A stretch of 64,000 nt of DNA, taken from the NCBI RefSeq assembly GCF_021172065.1, contig NZ_CP087880.1:1774583-1838582 (forward strand), read 5' to 3'. Positions 50,996-60,951 of this stretch are shown here, piece after piece (position 1 is the first letter of the stretch; each line of letters starts with the position of its first letter). This DNA is from Pseudocitrobacter corydidari (lineage in GTDB: Bacteria; Pseudomonadota; Gammaproteobacteria; Enterobacterales; Enterobacteriaceae). Below the pieces are notes generated by a model. That model searched no databases and was not told the origin of the DNA. It saw only the letters and a list, made by a program, of their open reading frames with translations. The position numbers and the translations under genes are program-made.

Positions 50996-52504
50996 TTACT
51001 CCGCCTGTAAACGCGACGGCGGCGCGGAATGGTAATGTGCGTCCGCTTCTTCAAAGCGTTTACGCATGGCCTCTGACGGCGCTTTGTCCAGCAGGCTGAA
51101 GATAACAATCCCCAGGCTACCGAAAATAAAGCCCGGAATGATTTCGTACAGGCCCAGCAGCTCGAAGTGTTTCCAGACGATCACGGTGACCGCACCGATA
51201 ATCATCCCCGCCAGCGCGCCATTACGCGTCATGCGTGACCACATGACCGAGAATAGCACTACCGGGCCAAACGCCGCACCAAAGCCTGCCCAGGCGTAGC
51301 TCACCAGACCAAGTACTCGGTTTTCCGGGTTTGCCGCCATCGCAATCGCCACCAGTGCGACCACCAGCACCATGACACGCCCTACCCACACCAGCTCTTT
51401 CTGGCTGGCGTTTTTACGCAGAAACGCTTTATACAGGTCTTCCGTAATCGCGCTGGAGCACACCAGCAGCTGGCAGCTCAGGGTCGACATCACCGCCGCA
51501 AGAATCGCCGAAAGCAGAATACCGGCAATCCACGGGTTAAACAGGATTTGCGCCAGTTCAATAAACACGCGTTCGGCGTTCTGACTTACCGGGCCCGCAA
51601 CCGCCGGGTTATTCTGGAAGTAAGCGATGCCGAAGAAACCGACCGCAACCGCACCCGCCAGGCACAGGATCATCCAGGTCATACTGATACGACGCGCATG
51701 CACGATGCTGTGGTGGGAATCGGCCGCCATAAAGCGTGCCAGGATGTGCGGCTGACCGAAGTAACCCAGCCCCCAGCCCATCAGAGAAATGATGGCGACG
51801 AAGTTCAGCCCTTTGAGCATATCGATATTCTCAATGCTCTTTTGCTTGATAACTTCCATCGAATCATCCAGGCCGCCCACGGCGAGGATAACCATCACCG
51901 GCGTCAGGATCAGCGCGAAAATCATCAGGCTGGCCTGCACGGTGTCGGTCCAGCTCACCGCAAGGAAGCCGCCGATAAAGGTATAAATGATGGTCGCGGC
52001 GGCACCGGCCCACAGCGCCGTTTCATAACTCATGCCAAAGGTGCTTTCGAACAGACGCGCCCCGGCCACAATGCCGGATGCACAATAGATGGTGAAGAAC
52101 AGCAGAATTACCAGCGCAGAGATAATACGCAGCACGCGGCTCTTATCTTCGAAGCGCCCGGTGAAGTAATCCGGCAGCGTCAGCGCATTGTTGTTGGCTT
52201 CGGTGTGTACACGCAGACGACCGGCAACCAGCTTCCAGTTGATCCACGCGCCCACTGTCAGGCCGATAGCAATCCAGCTTTCCGAGATACCGGCGATAAA
52301 AATTGCCCCCGGCAGGCCCATCAGCAGCCAACCGCTCATATCCGACGCGCCCGCAGAAAGCGCCGTCACAAATGGCCCAAGACTTCGTCCCCCGAGGATA
52401 TAATCATCAAAGTTTTTCGTCGATCGCCAGGCGAAAAACCCAATTAATATCATGCCAAAGATATAGACAAAAAAAGTCACCAGCATCGGTGTGCTTATAT
52501 TCAT
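50996..52504 (-). CDS. putP: Sodium/proline symporter PutP
   Basis: A 502-residue transporter of the E. coli length with about 13 helices of the SSS family. The helix 2 region DYILGGRSLGPFVTALSAGA, with Asp and Ser residues used for sodium and proline, is intact. It imports proline for breakdown by PutA and is divergent from putA across an operator-rich region. Confidence 0.96.
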   Translation of the reverse strand: MNISTPMLVTFFVYIFGMILIGFFAWRSTKNFDDYILGGRSLGPFVTALSAGASDMSGWLLMGLPGAIFIAGISESWIAIGLTVGAWINWKLVAGRLRVHTEANNNALTLPDYFTGRFEDKSRVLRIISALVILLFFTIYCASGIVAGARLFESTFGMSYETALWAGAAATIIYTFIGGFLAVSWTDTVQASLMIFALILTPVMVILAVGGLDDSMEVIKQKSIENIDMLKGLNFVAIISLMGWGLGYFGQPHILARFMAADSHHSIVHARRISMTWMILCLAGAVAVGFFGIAYFQNNPAVAGPVSQNAERVFIELAQILFNPWIAGILLSAILAAVMSTLSCQLLVCSSAITEDLYKAFLRKNASQKELVWVGRVMVLVVALVAIAMAANPENRVLGLVSYAWAGFGAAFGPVVLFSVMWSRMTRNGALAGMIIGAVTVIVWKHFELLGLYEIIPGFIFGSLGIVIFSLLDKAPSEAMRKRFEEADAHYHSAPPSRLQAE

Positions 52505-52922
52505 TAAACTCTCCAGATTTATTCGTCGACAACATCCGACTTGTCGTTATTCCCTTACCGGAACGAGGTAAAGGCCTGTTGTGTTATTCAGGCGACCGTA
52601 TCCTGACGGAAGCGAAGATTTTTCACAAATGATTTAACACTGCATTCACATCGAATGCATCCCTGTCGTAATACCATTTTCCTATAGGTTGCACTCCCTC
52701 ACGCTTTTTAGGGTTGCACCATTTAGAACTGTTAACTAGCCCTCAAAATCAAGCTTTCAGATACATCGGTTACATTCCATACCATCAGTTTTTCTTTTAA
52801 CAATAAATTCATTTCTCAGGTTGCAATTGATGTCACATTTAACACGGTTGCACAAAGTTGCAACATAGTAGATATTCTTGCTACGCCTAAAATATGACGA
52901 CAAAACAACAGGAGTAGATGGC
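52505..52922. promoter_or_regulatory. putP-putA control region with five PutA operators
   Basis: About 420 bp without a gene. GTTGCA, the PutA binding core, occurs five times on the plus strand at 52688, 52713, 52820, 52847 and 52857. E. coli has five such operators in the same region, through which proline-free PutA represses both genes. Confidence 0.85.
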
Positions 52923-55900
52923 ATGGGCACCACCACCATGGGTGTTAAGCTGGATGAAGCCACGCGCGAGCGAATTAAAAGTGCGGCCACGCGAATTGAT
53001 CGCACCCCACACTGGTTAATTAAGCAGGCAATCTTTAATTACCTGGAAAAGCTGGAAAACGATGAAGTCCTGCCGGAATTACCGGCACTGCTCGCCGGGG
53101 CGGCCAATGAGAGCGATGAAATCGTCACCGCCCAGGAAGAGCCACATCAGCCTTTCCTCGAATTCGCCGAGCAGATCCTGCCGCAGTCCGTGAGCCGTGC
53201 TGCCATCACTGCCGCATACCGCCGTAGCGAAACCGACGCGGTGCCCATGCTGCTGGAGCAGGCACGCTTACCGGAGAACATCGCCGCTCAGGCTCATCAA
53301 CTAGCCTGGAAACTGGCAGAGAAACTGCGTAACCAGAAAACCGCCAGCGGACGTGCAGGCATGGTGCAGAGCCTGTTGCAGGAGTTCTCACTCTCCTCGC
53401 AGGAAGGTGTGGCACTGATGTGCCTGGCCGAAGCGCTGCTGCGTATTCCGGATAAAGCGACGCGTGATGCGCTGATCCGCGACAAAATCAGCAACGGCAA
53501 CTGGCAGTCGCACATTGGCCGTAGCCCGTCGCTGTTCGTTAACGCCGCGACCTGGGGCCTGCTGTTTACCGGCAAACTGGTCTCTACGCACAATGAAGCC
53601 AGCCTCTCTCGCTCGCTCAACCGCATTATCGGCAAAAGCGGTGAACCGCTGATCCGCAAAGGCGTGGATATGGCGATGCGCCTGATGGGTGAACAGTTTG
53701 TCACCGGGGAAACCATCGCCGAAGCGCTGGCCAATGCGCGTAAACTGGAAGAGAAAGGTTTCCGCTACTCTTACGATATGCTGGGTGAAGCGGCCCTGAC
53801 CGCCGCCGATGCACAGGCCTATATGGTCTCGTATCAACAGGCGATTCATGCCATTGGTAAAGCCTCTAACGGGCGCGGCATTTATGAAGGCCCCGGCATC
53901 TCGATTAAGCTTTCTGCCCTGCATCCGCGCTACAGCCGTGCGCAGTACGACCGCGTGATGGACGAACTCTATCCGCGTCTGAAATCGCTGACGCTGCTGG
54001 CGCGCCAGTACGATATCGGCATTAACATCGATGCCGAAGAAGCGGACCGTCTGGAGATCTCCCTCGACCTGCTGGAAAAACTGTGCTTCGAGCCGGAACT
54101 GGCGGGCTGGAACGGCATTGGCTTTGTTATTCAGGCGTACCAGAAACGCTGTCCGTTCGTCATTGATTATCTGATTGACCTCGCGACCCGCAGCCGTCGC
54201 CGCCTGATGATTCGTCTGGTGAAAGGCGCGTACTGGGACAGCGAAATCAAACGCGCGCAAATGGACGGTCTGGAAGGGTATCCGGTCTATACGCGCAAGG
54301 TGTACACCGACGTCTCTTACCTCGCCTGCGCGAAGAAACTGCTTGGCGTGCCGAACCTGATTTATCCGCAGTTCGCCACCCATAACGCCCACACCCTGGC
54401 AGCCATTTATCAACTGGCCGGGCAGAACTACTATCCGGGTCAGTATGAGTTCCAGTGCCTGCACGGCATGGGTGAACCGCTGTATGAGCAAGTAGTGGGT
54501 AAAGTCGCCGAGGGTAAGTTAAACCGTCCGTGCCGTATTTACGCCCCGGTCGGCACCCATGAAACGCTGCTGGCGTATCTGGTGCGCCGTCTGCTGGAAA
54601 ACGGCGCCAACACCTCCTTCGTAAACCGTATCGCGGATACCACCCTGCCGCTTGATGAACTGGTGGCCGATCCAGTTGAAGCCGTTGAAAAAATGGCCAT
54701 TCAGGAAGGGGCTGCTGGTCTGCCGCATCCGAAAATCGCCCTGCCGCGCGATCTGTACGGGAAAGACCGCGCCAACTCTGCAGGTCTCGATCTCGCTAAC
54801 GAACATCGTCTGGCCTCGCTCTCTTCCTCGCTGCTCAACAGCGCGCTGCAAAAATGGCGTGCCCTGCCGATGCTGGAGCATCCGGTTGCTGAAGGCGAAA
54901 TGACGCCGCTGCCTAACCCGGCAGAGCCGAAAGATATCGTTGGCTATGTACGTGAAGCCAGCGAAAACGAAGTTGAACAGGCGCTGACCAGCGCGGTGAA
55001 CAATGCGCCAATCTGGTTTGCCACGCCGCCGCAGGAACGTGCCGCCATTCTGGAACGCGCCGCCGTGCTGATGGAAGGCCAGATGCAGCAGTTGATGGGC
55101 ATTCTGGTGCGCGAAGCCGGGAAAACCTTCAGCAACGCAATTGCCGAAGTGCGTGAAGCGGTCGATTTCCTGCACTACTACGCCGGTCAGGTACGTCATG
55201 ATTTTGACAACGAAACTCACCGCCCGCTGGGCCCGGTGGTGTGTATCAGCCCGTGGAACTTCCCGCTGGCGATCTTTACCGGGCAAATTGCCGCCGCCCT
55301 CGCCGCAGGTAACAGCGTGCTGGCGAAACCCGCCGAGCAAACGCCGCTGATTGCCGCACAGGGGATTGCCATTCTGCTGGAAGCAGGCGTACCGCCAGGC
55401 GTGGTGCAACTGCTGCCGGGCCGAGGCGAAACCGTGGGCGCGCAGCTCACCTCCGACAACCGCGTACGCGGCGTGATGTTCACAGGCTCGACGGAAGTCG
55501 CTACCCTGCTGCAACGCAACATTGCATCACGTCTTGATGCACAAGGTCGCCCGACGCCGCTTATCGCCGAAACGGGCGGGATGAACGCGATGATCGTCGA
55601 CTCTTCCGCGCTCACCGAGCAGGTTGTGGTGGATGTCGTGGCCTCTGCCTTTGATAGCGCAGGCCAGCGCTGTTCCGCCCTGCGCGTACTCTGCCTGCAG
55701 GACGATATTGCCGATCATACCCTCACTATGCTGCGCGGTGCGATGGCTGAATGCCGGATGGGCAACCCAGGCCGTCTGACCACCGACATCGGTCCGGTGA
55801 TTGATGACGAAGCCAAAACTAATATCGAACGCCACATTCAGGCGATGCGCGCCAAAGGCCGCACCGTGTTCCAGGCGGCGCGCGAAAACAGCGACGACGC

Positions 55901-56885
55901 GCGCGAATGGCAGTCCGGTACCTTTGTTGCCCCGACGCTTATCGAGCTGGAAAGCTTCGATGAACTGAAGAAAGAAGTGTTCGGCCCGGTTCTGCACGTA
56001 GTGCGCTACAACCGCAATAATCTGGACAAACTGATTGAGCAAATTAACGCCTCTGGCTACGGTTTGACGCTGGGCGTGCATACGCGTATCGACGAAACCA
56101 TCGCTCAGGTTACGGGCAGCGCGAAAGTCGGCAACCTGTACGTCAACCGCAACATGGTTGGCGCAGTGGTGGGCGTGCAGCCATTCGGCGGTGAAGGATT
56201 ATCCGGCACCGGCCCGAAAGCGGGCGGCCCGCTCTATCTCTATCGCCTGCTGACCAGTCGCCCGGAAACGGCGTTGGGCACAACGCTTGCACGTCAGGAC
56301 GCGGAATACCCGGTAGACGCACAGCTGAAAGCGCTGCTGGAAAAACCGCTTACCACACTGAAGAACTGGGGCAACGGTAATGCCTCGCTGAGCGCGCTGT
56401 GCCAGCAGTATGGCGAACTGGCGCAGGCCGGAACCCAGCGCGTACTGCCGGGCCCGACCGGTGAACGCAACACCTGGACGCTGATGCCGCGCGAACGCGT
56501 GCTCTGCGTCGCCGATGACGAACAGGATGCGCTGACCCAACTGGCGGCCGTCATGGCTGTCGGTAGCGAAGTGCTGTGGCCGGACGCTCCGCTCCAGCGC
56601 GAACTGGCGAAAAAGCTGCCGAAAGAGGTGAGCGAGCGTATTCGCTTCGCCAAAGCGGATGTCCTCATGAGCCAGTTCTTCGATGCGGTGATTTACCACG
56701 GTGATTCCGATCAGCTGCGTAAACTGTGTGAACAGGTTGCGGCCCGCGACGGCGCGATTGTTTCAGTGCAGGGCTTCGCGCGCGGCGAAACGAATCTGCT
56801 GCTGGAACGTCTGTATCATGAACGTTCGCTGAGTGTGAACACTGCGGCTGCGGGTGGGAATGCGAGTCTGATGACGATTGGTTAA
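52923..56885 (+). CDS. putA: Trifunctional PutA: repressor, proline dehydrogenase, glutamate semialdehyde dehydrogenase
   Basis: A 1320-residue protein, the exact E. coli length. Residues 1-47 form a ribbon-helix-helix DNA-binding domain (TTMGVKLDEATRERIKSAAT). The PRODH barrel spans about 260-610 (FAD-binding, LVKGAYWDSEIKRAQ). The ALDH domain spans about 650-1130 with catalytic Cys917 in SAGQRCSALR. It oxidises proline to glutamate at the membrane and represses putAP when proline is low. The ATG at 52923 is used by homology after GGAG. Confidence 0.97.
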   Translation: MGTTTMGVKLDEATRERIKSAATRIDRTPHWLIKQAIFNYLEKLENDEVLPELPALLAGAANESDEIVTAQEEPHQPFLEFAEQILPQSVSRAAITAAYRRSETDAVPMLLEQARLPENIAAQAHQLAWKLAEKLRNQKTASGRAGMVQSLLQEFSLSSQEGVALMCLAEALLRIPDKATRDALIRDKISNGNWQSHIGRSPSLFVNAATWGLLFTGKLVSTHNEASLSRSLNRIIGKSGEPLIRKGVDMAMRLMGEQFVTGETIAEALANARKLEEKGFRYSYDMLGEAALTAADAQAYMVSYQQAIHAIGKASNGRGIYEGPGISIKLSALHPRYSRAQYDRVMDELYPRLKSLTLLARQYDIGINIDAEEADRLEISLDLLEKLCFEPELAGWNGIGFVIQAYQKRCPFVIDYLIDLATRSRRRLMIRLVKGAYWDSEIKRAQMDGLEGYPVYTRKVYTDVSYLACAKKLLGVPNLIYPQFATHNAHTLAAIYQLAGQNYYPGQYEFQCLHGMGEPLYEQVVGKVAEGKLNRPCRIYAPVGTHETLLAYLVRRLLENGANTSFVNRIADTTLPLDELVADPVEAVEKMAIQEGAAGLPHPKIALPRDLYGKDRANSAGLDLANEHRLASLSSSLLNSALQKWRALPMLEHPVAEGEMTPLPNPAEPKDIVGYVREASENEVEQALTSAVNNAPIWFATPPQERAAILERAAVLMEGQMQQLMGILVREAGKTFSNAIAEVREAVDFLHYYAGQVRHDFDNETHRPLGPVVCISPWNFPLAIFTGQIAAALAAGNSVLAKPAEQTPLIAAQGIAILLEAGVPPGVVQLLPGRGETVGAQLTSDNRVRGVMFTGSTEVATLLQRNIASRLDAQGRPTPLIAETGGMNAMIVDSSALTEQVVVDVVASAFDSAGQRCSALRVLCLQDDIADHTLTMLRGAMAECRMGNPGRLTTDIGPVIDDEAKTNIERHIQAMRAKGRTVFQAARENSDDAREWQSGTFVAPTLIELESFDELKKEVFGPVLHVVRYNRNNLDKLIEQINASGYGLTLGVHTRIDETIAQVTGSAKVGNLYVNRNMVGAVVGVQPFGGEGLSGTGPKAGGPLYLYRLLTSRPETALGTTLARQDAEYPVDAQLKALLEKPLTTLKNWGNGNASLSALCQQYGELAQAGTQRVLPGPTGERNTWTLMPRERVLCVADDEQDALTQLAAVMAVGSEVLWPDAPLQRELAKKLPKEVSERIRFAKADVLMSQFFDAVIYHGDSDQLRKLCEQVAARDGAIVSVQGFARGETNLLLERLYHERSLSVNTAAAGGNASLMTIG

Positions 56886-56907
56886 ACCACAGGGTACAGC
56901 TTTGCAT

Positions 56908-56980
56908 GCCTGATAAGACGCAAAGCGTCGAATCAGGCATCAGCGCCTAACTGCCGGATGCGGCGTGAATGCCTTATCCG
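56908..56980. repeat. BIME after putA
   Basis: Two REP-like units: GCCTGATAAGACGC with its partner GCGTCGAATCAGGC, then GCCGGATGCGGCGTGAATGC. Confidence 0.85.
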
Positions 56981-57166
56981 AATAGTTTCGCCGGTACGTG
57001 GCGAGTCGATAAATTGCCCATCGCCCAGATACACCCCATATGATCGGCTTTCTCGCGGCTGTGGATAGGGTGCTGTTTTATCCTTTCACGGTTGTGCTGG
57101 CGTAGCCATAACAAGCATAAACCGGGTAAAAAACAGGCGCTGATTTTACCGGCCCGGCGGAGAAAA

Positions 57167-57205
57167 CGGGGTTAATAATGGCTTATTAATACATTATTAA
57201 CCCCG
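57167..57205. terminator. 14-bp perfect palindrome after the MATE gene
   Basis: CGGGGTTAATAATG and CATTATTAACCCCG are perfect arms around an 11-nt loop, 13 bp beyond the MATE stop. It probably ends one or both convergent transcripts, though no T run follows. Confidence 0.55.
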
Positions 57206-57217
57206 GTTCGCCGATGA

Positions 57218-58558
57218 TTAAAACAGCGATTTCGTCGTCCAGATTCGGCTCTGCCAGCGTCGATACATCAACGCGGCCCTCACGCCCTCATCAATAATGT
57301 ACGCCAGCCATACCCCCACCAGCCCCAGGCCGGCAGAAATGCCGAGCACATACGAGAACGGCAGGCTAACAATCCACATCACAATAATCCCGCAGATAAA
57401 CGGGAAACGCACATCCCCTGTCGAGTTTAACGAGCTGATCACAATGATATTGGTGGCACGCCCCAGCTCCAGCAAAATAGAGTACATAAACAGCACCCGG
57501 GCCATTTCAATAATCGTTTCGCTGGGCGTAAACAGCGCCATAATTGGCCTGGCAAACGTGGCTAACAACGCACTCACCAGCAAGGCAATCAGCAAGCCAA
57601 TTCGCCAACTGCGCATCCCCTGACGATACGCGGTATCCAGTTCGCGTGCGCCAATCGCCCGGCCAATAATGATTTGCGAGGCCTGGCCTATCGACATGGC
57701 AAACAGTGCCACAAACTGGCTAATGCTGGAGGCGTAAATTTTGGTGGTCAGCGCTTCGGTGCCCAACAGCGCGATAATGGCGGTCACCACCAACTGCGAC
57801 CCCGCATAGGACAAGTTTTCTCCGGCGGAAGGCAGACCGTATTGCAGAATAGAACCCAGCATCTTACGCGAGCACTGTTTCAGTTTCTGCCAGCGGAAAC
57901 GATAGCCAATGTATTTATTCAGCAGCCAGACGCTCAGCGCCATCCCAACCATATTGGCAAAGCTGCTGGCAATGCCAACCCCGGTCACGCCCATGTCCAG
58001 AAAATGAAGCGGCCCGTAGAGGAACATATAGTTGAGGATCACGTTAACCACGCTCACGGTGATGGGCACGACCATCGCCTGACGCACGTAACCGTGGGTA
58101 CGTAAAATAGGCAACATCGAGGAGTAAAGCGCAATAATCACCGAGCTGCCGCCAATGATTTGGATAAAGGGCGCACCAACGCTGACCAGGCGTTCACTCA
58201 GCCCCAATGCACGCAGGAACCCTTCCCCCAAAAAGATGAAGATAAAACTCATCACCACACCGATGATAAACGCCACCACCAGCCCGTTGGTGATAACGTA
58301 CTCCACGCGGTGAAATTTTTTCGCGCCGATAAGCTGCGCGACGACAATTTGCACGCCGACGGTTAAAAAACCATAAAAGATAACCGAGATAGCCAAAATC
58401 TGACTGGCGACACCGGTGGCGGCAACCGCTTCATCCGAGTAATGCCCCAGCATAAACACGCTGACGTAGTTCATCAGCAATCGCAGTAACTGCTCGATAA
58501 ATATCGGCCAGGCCAATGTATAAAGCCCCAGCCGAAAGGTATTTTCCCCACCAGACAT
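57218..58558 (-). CDS. MATE family efflux transporter
   Basis: A 446-residue protein with about 12 membrane helices in two similar halves. The start (LGLYTLAWPIFIEQLLRLLM), VASQILAISVIFYGFLTVGVQ and QYGLPSAGENLSYAGSQLVV are typical of MATE exporters. It likely pumps organic cations or drugs using an ion gradient; the substrate is unknown. It lies between putA and rutR, which are neighbours in E. coli. Confidence 0.88.
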   Translation of the reverse strand: MSGGENTFRLGLYTLAWPIFIEQLLRLLMNYVSVFMLGHYSDEAVAATGVASQILAISVIFYGFLTVGVQIVVAQLIGAKKFHRVEYVITNGLVVAFIIGVVMSFIFIFLGEGFLRALGLSERLVSVGAPFIQIIGGSSVIIALYSSMLPILRTHGYVRQAMVVPITVSVVNVILNYMFLYGPLHFLDMGVTGVGIASSFANMVGMALSVWLLNKYIGYRFRWQKLKQCSRKMLGSILQYGLPSAGENLSYAGSQLVVTAIIALLGTEALTTKIYASSISQFVALFAMSIGQASQIIIGRAIGARELDTAYRQGMRSWRIGLLIALLVSALLATFARPIMALFTPSETIIEMARVLFMYSILLELGRATNIIVISSLNSTGDVRFPFICGIIVMWIVSLPFSYVLGISAGLGLVGVWLAYIIDEGVRAALMYRRWQSRIWTTKSLF

Positions 58559-58767
58559 CGTCCGCCATCCCTGTTATTGAACATTATTTAAATAGCAGTA
58601 GATGATGATTAACCATCTTTATTGGCGCGGTCTACGGCAGGGTCAAAAATCAGAAAAGCGAACGCTGGTTGGAGGAGACAATTGTGGATGCAAAGCATTA
58701 ACGCCTCTTTCACATGGACCACGATTCATACTATATTCAACGACATCTTTTTTAAGGGAGTGAACAG

Positions 58768-59169
58768 ATGAAACGTACCTGGCTTGCGATGATCGCCCTG
58801 ATGGTAAGCGGCCTGGCGCTGGCGGATGAATGCAATAACGCCAGTACCCAGGGCGACCTGAATCAATGTACTGCGGCCCAGTATCAGGCGGCAGATAAGA
58901 AATTAAACGAGACGTACCAGGCGGCACAAAAACGGGCGCAGGAACCGCAGCGTGAGCAGCTGAAAAAAGCGCAGACTGCATGGATTGCTTCCCGTGATGC
59001 CGATTGCGAACTGCTCAGCTCAAGCAGCGAAGGTGGTAGCGTTCAGCCAATGGTGCGCAATCAGTGTCTGACGGATAAAACCGCCGAGCGCGAAGCCTTT
59101 CTCTCTTCCCTTTTACAATGCGAAGAGGGTGACCTGAGCTGCCCGCTGCCGCCAGCGAATGTTAATTAA
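58768..59169 (+). CDS. LprI-like secreted protein (DUF1311)
   Basis: A 133-residue protein with a signal peptide (MKRTWLAMIALMVSGLALA) followed by a DUF1311/LprI domain: DECNNASTQGDLNQC, LNETYQAAQ and KKAQTAWIASRDADC. Six cysteines can pair in the periplasm. Some relatives inhibit lysozyme; the role here is not known. AAGGGAG lies before the ATG. Its stop overlaps the rutR stop by 3 bp on the opposite strand. Confidence 0.85.
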   Translation: MKRTWLAMIALMVSGLALADECNNASTQGDLNQCTAAQYQAADKKLNETYQAAQKRAQEPQREQLKKAQTAWIASRDADCELLSSSSEGGSVQPMVRNQCLTDKTAEREAFLSSLLQCEEGDLSCPLPPANVN

Positions 59170-59804
59170 CGTACGCGAATGCCTTCGATAATCATCTGCT
59201 GCACATTGTCGACCGTGCGCTGAAAGAAGGCTTCATCCTGTAATGTCGCGCCCGTAACCGCCTCCACCTGGGTGGCGAAATCCGCATAGTGCTGGGTTGT
59301 CGCCCAAATCATAAAAATGAGGTGATGCGGGTCAACCGGCGCGAGTTTTCCCGCATTGACCCACGCGGCGATAATCGCGGATTTCGCCTCGACCAGCGCT
59401 TTAAGATCGCCGGTCAGTTCGTTCATCAGCAACGGCGCACCTTGCAGCATCTCAAGGCAGAACAGTCGCGAAGCCTGCGGATAGTCGCGCGAGACCTCCA
59501 GTTTCAGCCTGATGTACTCTCTAATCGCCACCAGCGGGGCGAGATCTTCGCGAAATGCTTTCAACGGTGCCAGCCAGATAGCCAGAATTTGCCGCATCAC
59601 GGCGACATAAAGCGCCTCTTTCGACGGATAGTAGTAAAGCAGATTGGTTTTTGACACGCCGGCAAGCTCCGCTACCTGCTCAAGGCGCGTGCCATGAATG
59701 CCGTACTGGGAAAAAGTATTGAGCGCAGCCGAGAGAATGGCCTGTTTTTTTGCACTGACTGCCTGCGAGCGTTTTCCGCTTTTCTTTGTTGCGTCCTGAG
59801 CCAT
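59166..59804 (-). CDS. rutR: TetR-family pyrimidine regulator RutR
   Basis: A 212-residue protein of the E. coli length. The helix-turn-helix GTRLEQVAELAGVSKTNLLYYY and the C-terminal ligand domain (CLEMLQGAPLLMNELTGDLK) match RutR closely. It binds uracil and thymine and controls rut genes and carAB in E. coli. The rutABCDEFG operon, normally divergent from it, is absent; an EamA exporter lies 65 bp upstream on the same strand. The ATG at 59804 has a nearby AGGAGAGGG site. Confidence 0.93.
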   Translation of the reverse strand: MAQDATKKSGKRSQAVSAKKQAILSAALNTFSQYGIHGTRLEQVAELAGVSKTNLLYYYPSKEALYVAVMRQILAIWLAPLKAFREDLAPLVAIREYIRLKLEVSRDYPQASRLFCLEMLQGAPLLMNELTGDLKALVEAKSAIIAAWVNAGKLAPVDPHHLIFMIWATTQHYADFATQVEAVTGATLQDEAFFQRTVDNVQQMIIEGIRVR

Positions 59805-59869
59805 ACGCCCTCTCCTGTTATTAGCCTCCACAGCATAGCAAAAGCGGGAGGCATACACAGGCGTGATAC

Positions 59870-60793
59870 TTACGGCTCGTGATTAAGTGATGCTTCCGTA
59901 GTCAGTTGTGACTTTTTTTTACGCTTAAACTTCAGTTCACTGACCAGTACACCTACCACAATAAAGGCTGCACCGAGTAGCGCCAGCGCGGGCAAACGCT
60001 CCCCCGCCAATCGGCCAAAAATCCCCGCCCATACGGGTTCGCCGGTATAAATAACCGTCGCGCGCGTCGGCGACACGCTGCGCTGCGCCCAGTTCATGGT
60101 CACCTGAATAATGGCGCTGAAAATCCCCAACCCCAGCGCCACGATCAGCAAGCCAGACGATACAGGCGGCACACTTTCACCGGCAGGTGCCATCATGGCG
60201 AACGCCACAATCGACGCCGTCGCCAGTTGCACAACGGTCACTCGCCGCACATCAACCTTCCCCGCCCAGGCGCTGATAAGAATAATTTCTGCGGCAATCG
60301 CCACCGCGCTGGCAAGCGTAATCAGCTCGCCCTGCCCGAGAGCCAGCAAATCGCCATTTGGCCCGGCAAGAAAAATCAGGCCGATAAAAGCCAGCACGAT
60401 GCCCACGCAGGACATCAGCCCCGGCATTCTTCCCAAACAGAGCCACTGCAACAACGGCACCAGCGGGACATACATGGCGGTAATAAAAGCGGATTTACTG
60501 CTGGGAATCGACTGCAACCCCCAGGTTTGCAGGCTGTAGCCCAGCGCAATGGCGATGCCAATCACTACGCCCGCTTTTAGTTCCAGTTTGGTCAGGCCAC
60601 GCAATGAGCGTGCGCAAAGCAGCCCAACGGCGACCGCTGCCATCGCAAAGCGAACGCCTACGAAGAAAAACGGCCCGCTAAGGGTGACGGCGTACTGTAC
60701 AGCGAGAAAGGTGCCGCCCCAGAACATGGTGATGAGGATCAGGATGGCTTCCTGAGGCTTAACAGAAAATGCGTAGCGTGAGAAAAAAGACAT
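59870..60793 (-). CDS. EamA/DMT family exporter
   Basis: A 307-residue protein with ten membrane helices in two EamA repeats (MFWGGTFLAVQYAVTLSGPF and GEPVWAGIFGRLAGERLPAL). DMT exporters move amino acids, metabolites or drugs; the substrate is unknown. It lies upstream of rutR on the same strand and may share its transcript. It occupies the site of the rut operon of E. coli. Confidence 0.88.
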   Translation of the reverse strand: MSFFSRYAFSVKPQEAILILITMFWGGTFLAVQYAVTLSGPFFFVGVRFAMAAVAVGLLCARSLRGLTKLELKAGVVIGIAIALGYSLQTWGLQSIPSSKSAFITAMYVPLVPLLQWLCLGRMPGLMSCVGIVLAFIGLIFLAGPNGDLLALGQGELITLASAVAIAAEIILISAWAGKVDVRRVTVVQLATASIVAFAMMAPAGESVPPVSSGLLIVALGLGIFSAIIQVTMNWAQRSVSPTRATVIYTGEPVWAGIFGRLAGERLPALALLGAAFIVVGVLVSELKFKRKKKSQLTTEASLNHEP

Positions 60794-60865
60794 GATGCCG
60801 CCCGGAAATCAAACAGCCTTACAGTGTGAAGTGAGCAAGGTCACAGTTCAACCCGGTGAAGTGAA

Positions 60866-60894
60866 AATAAAAAGCCGCCGAATCCATCGGCGGC
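60866..60894 (-). terminator. Rho-independent terminator for ymdF
   Basis: On the minus strand GCCGCCG and CGGCGGC pair over a 7-nt loop and TTTTTATTTT follows, about 58 bp past the ymdF stop. Confidence 0.9.
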
Positions 60895-60951
60895 GGAGGG
60901 GTTACAGAGTGTAGAAACACTCGCTACGGATTAACTCAGCCCTATAAGAGG

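Larger units (their letters stand above)
56886..57217. other. putA-MATE intergenic region
   Basis: About 330 bp between convergent genes. It holds a BIME (56908-56980) and a strong palindrome (57167-57205). No gene is seen in the remainder. Confidence 0.8.

Noticed and set aside
53388..55514. Two long minus-strand frames (367 and 331 codons)
   Set aside because: Antisense shadows of putA, caused by its high GC third positions.
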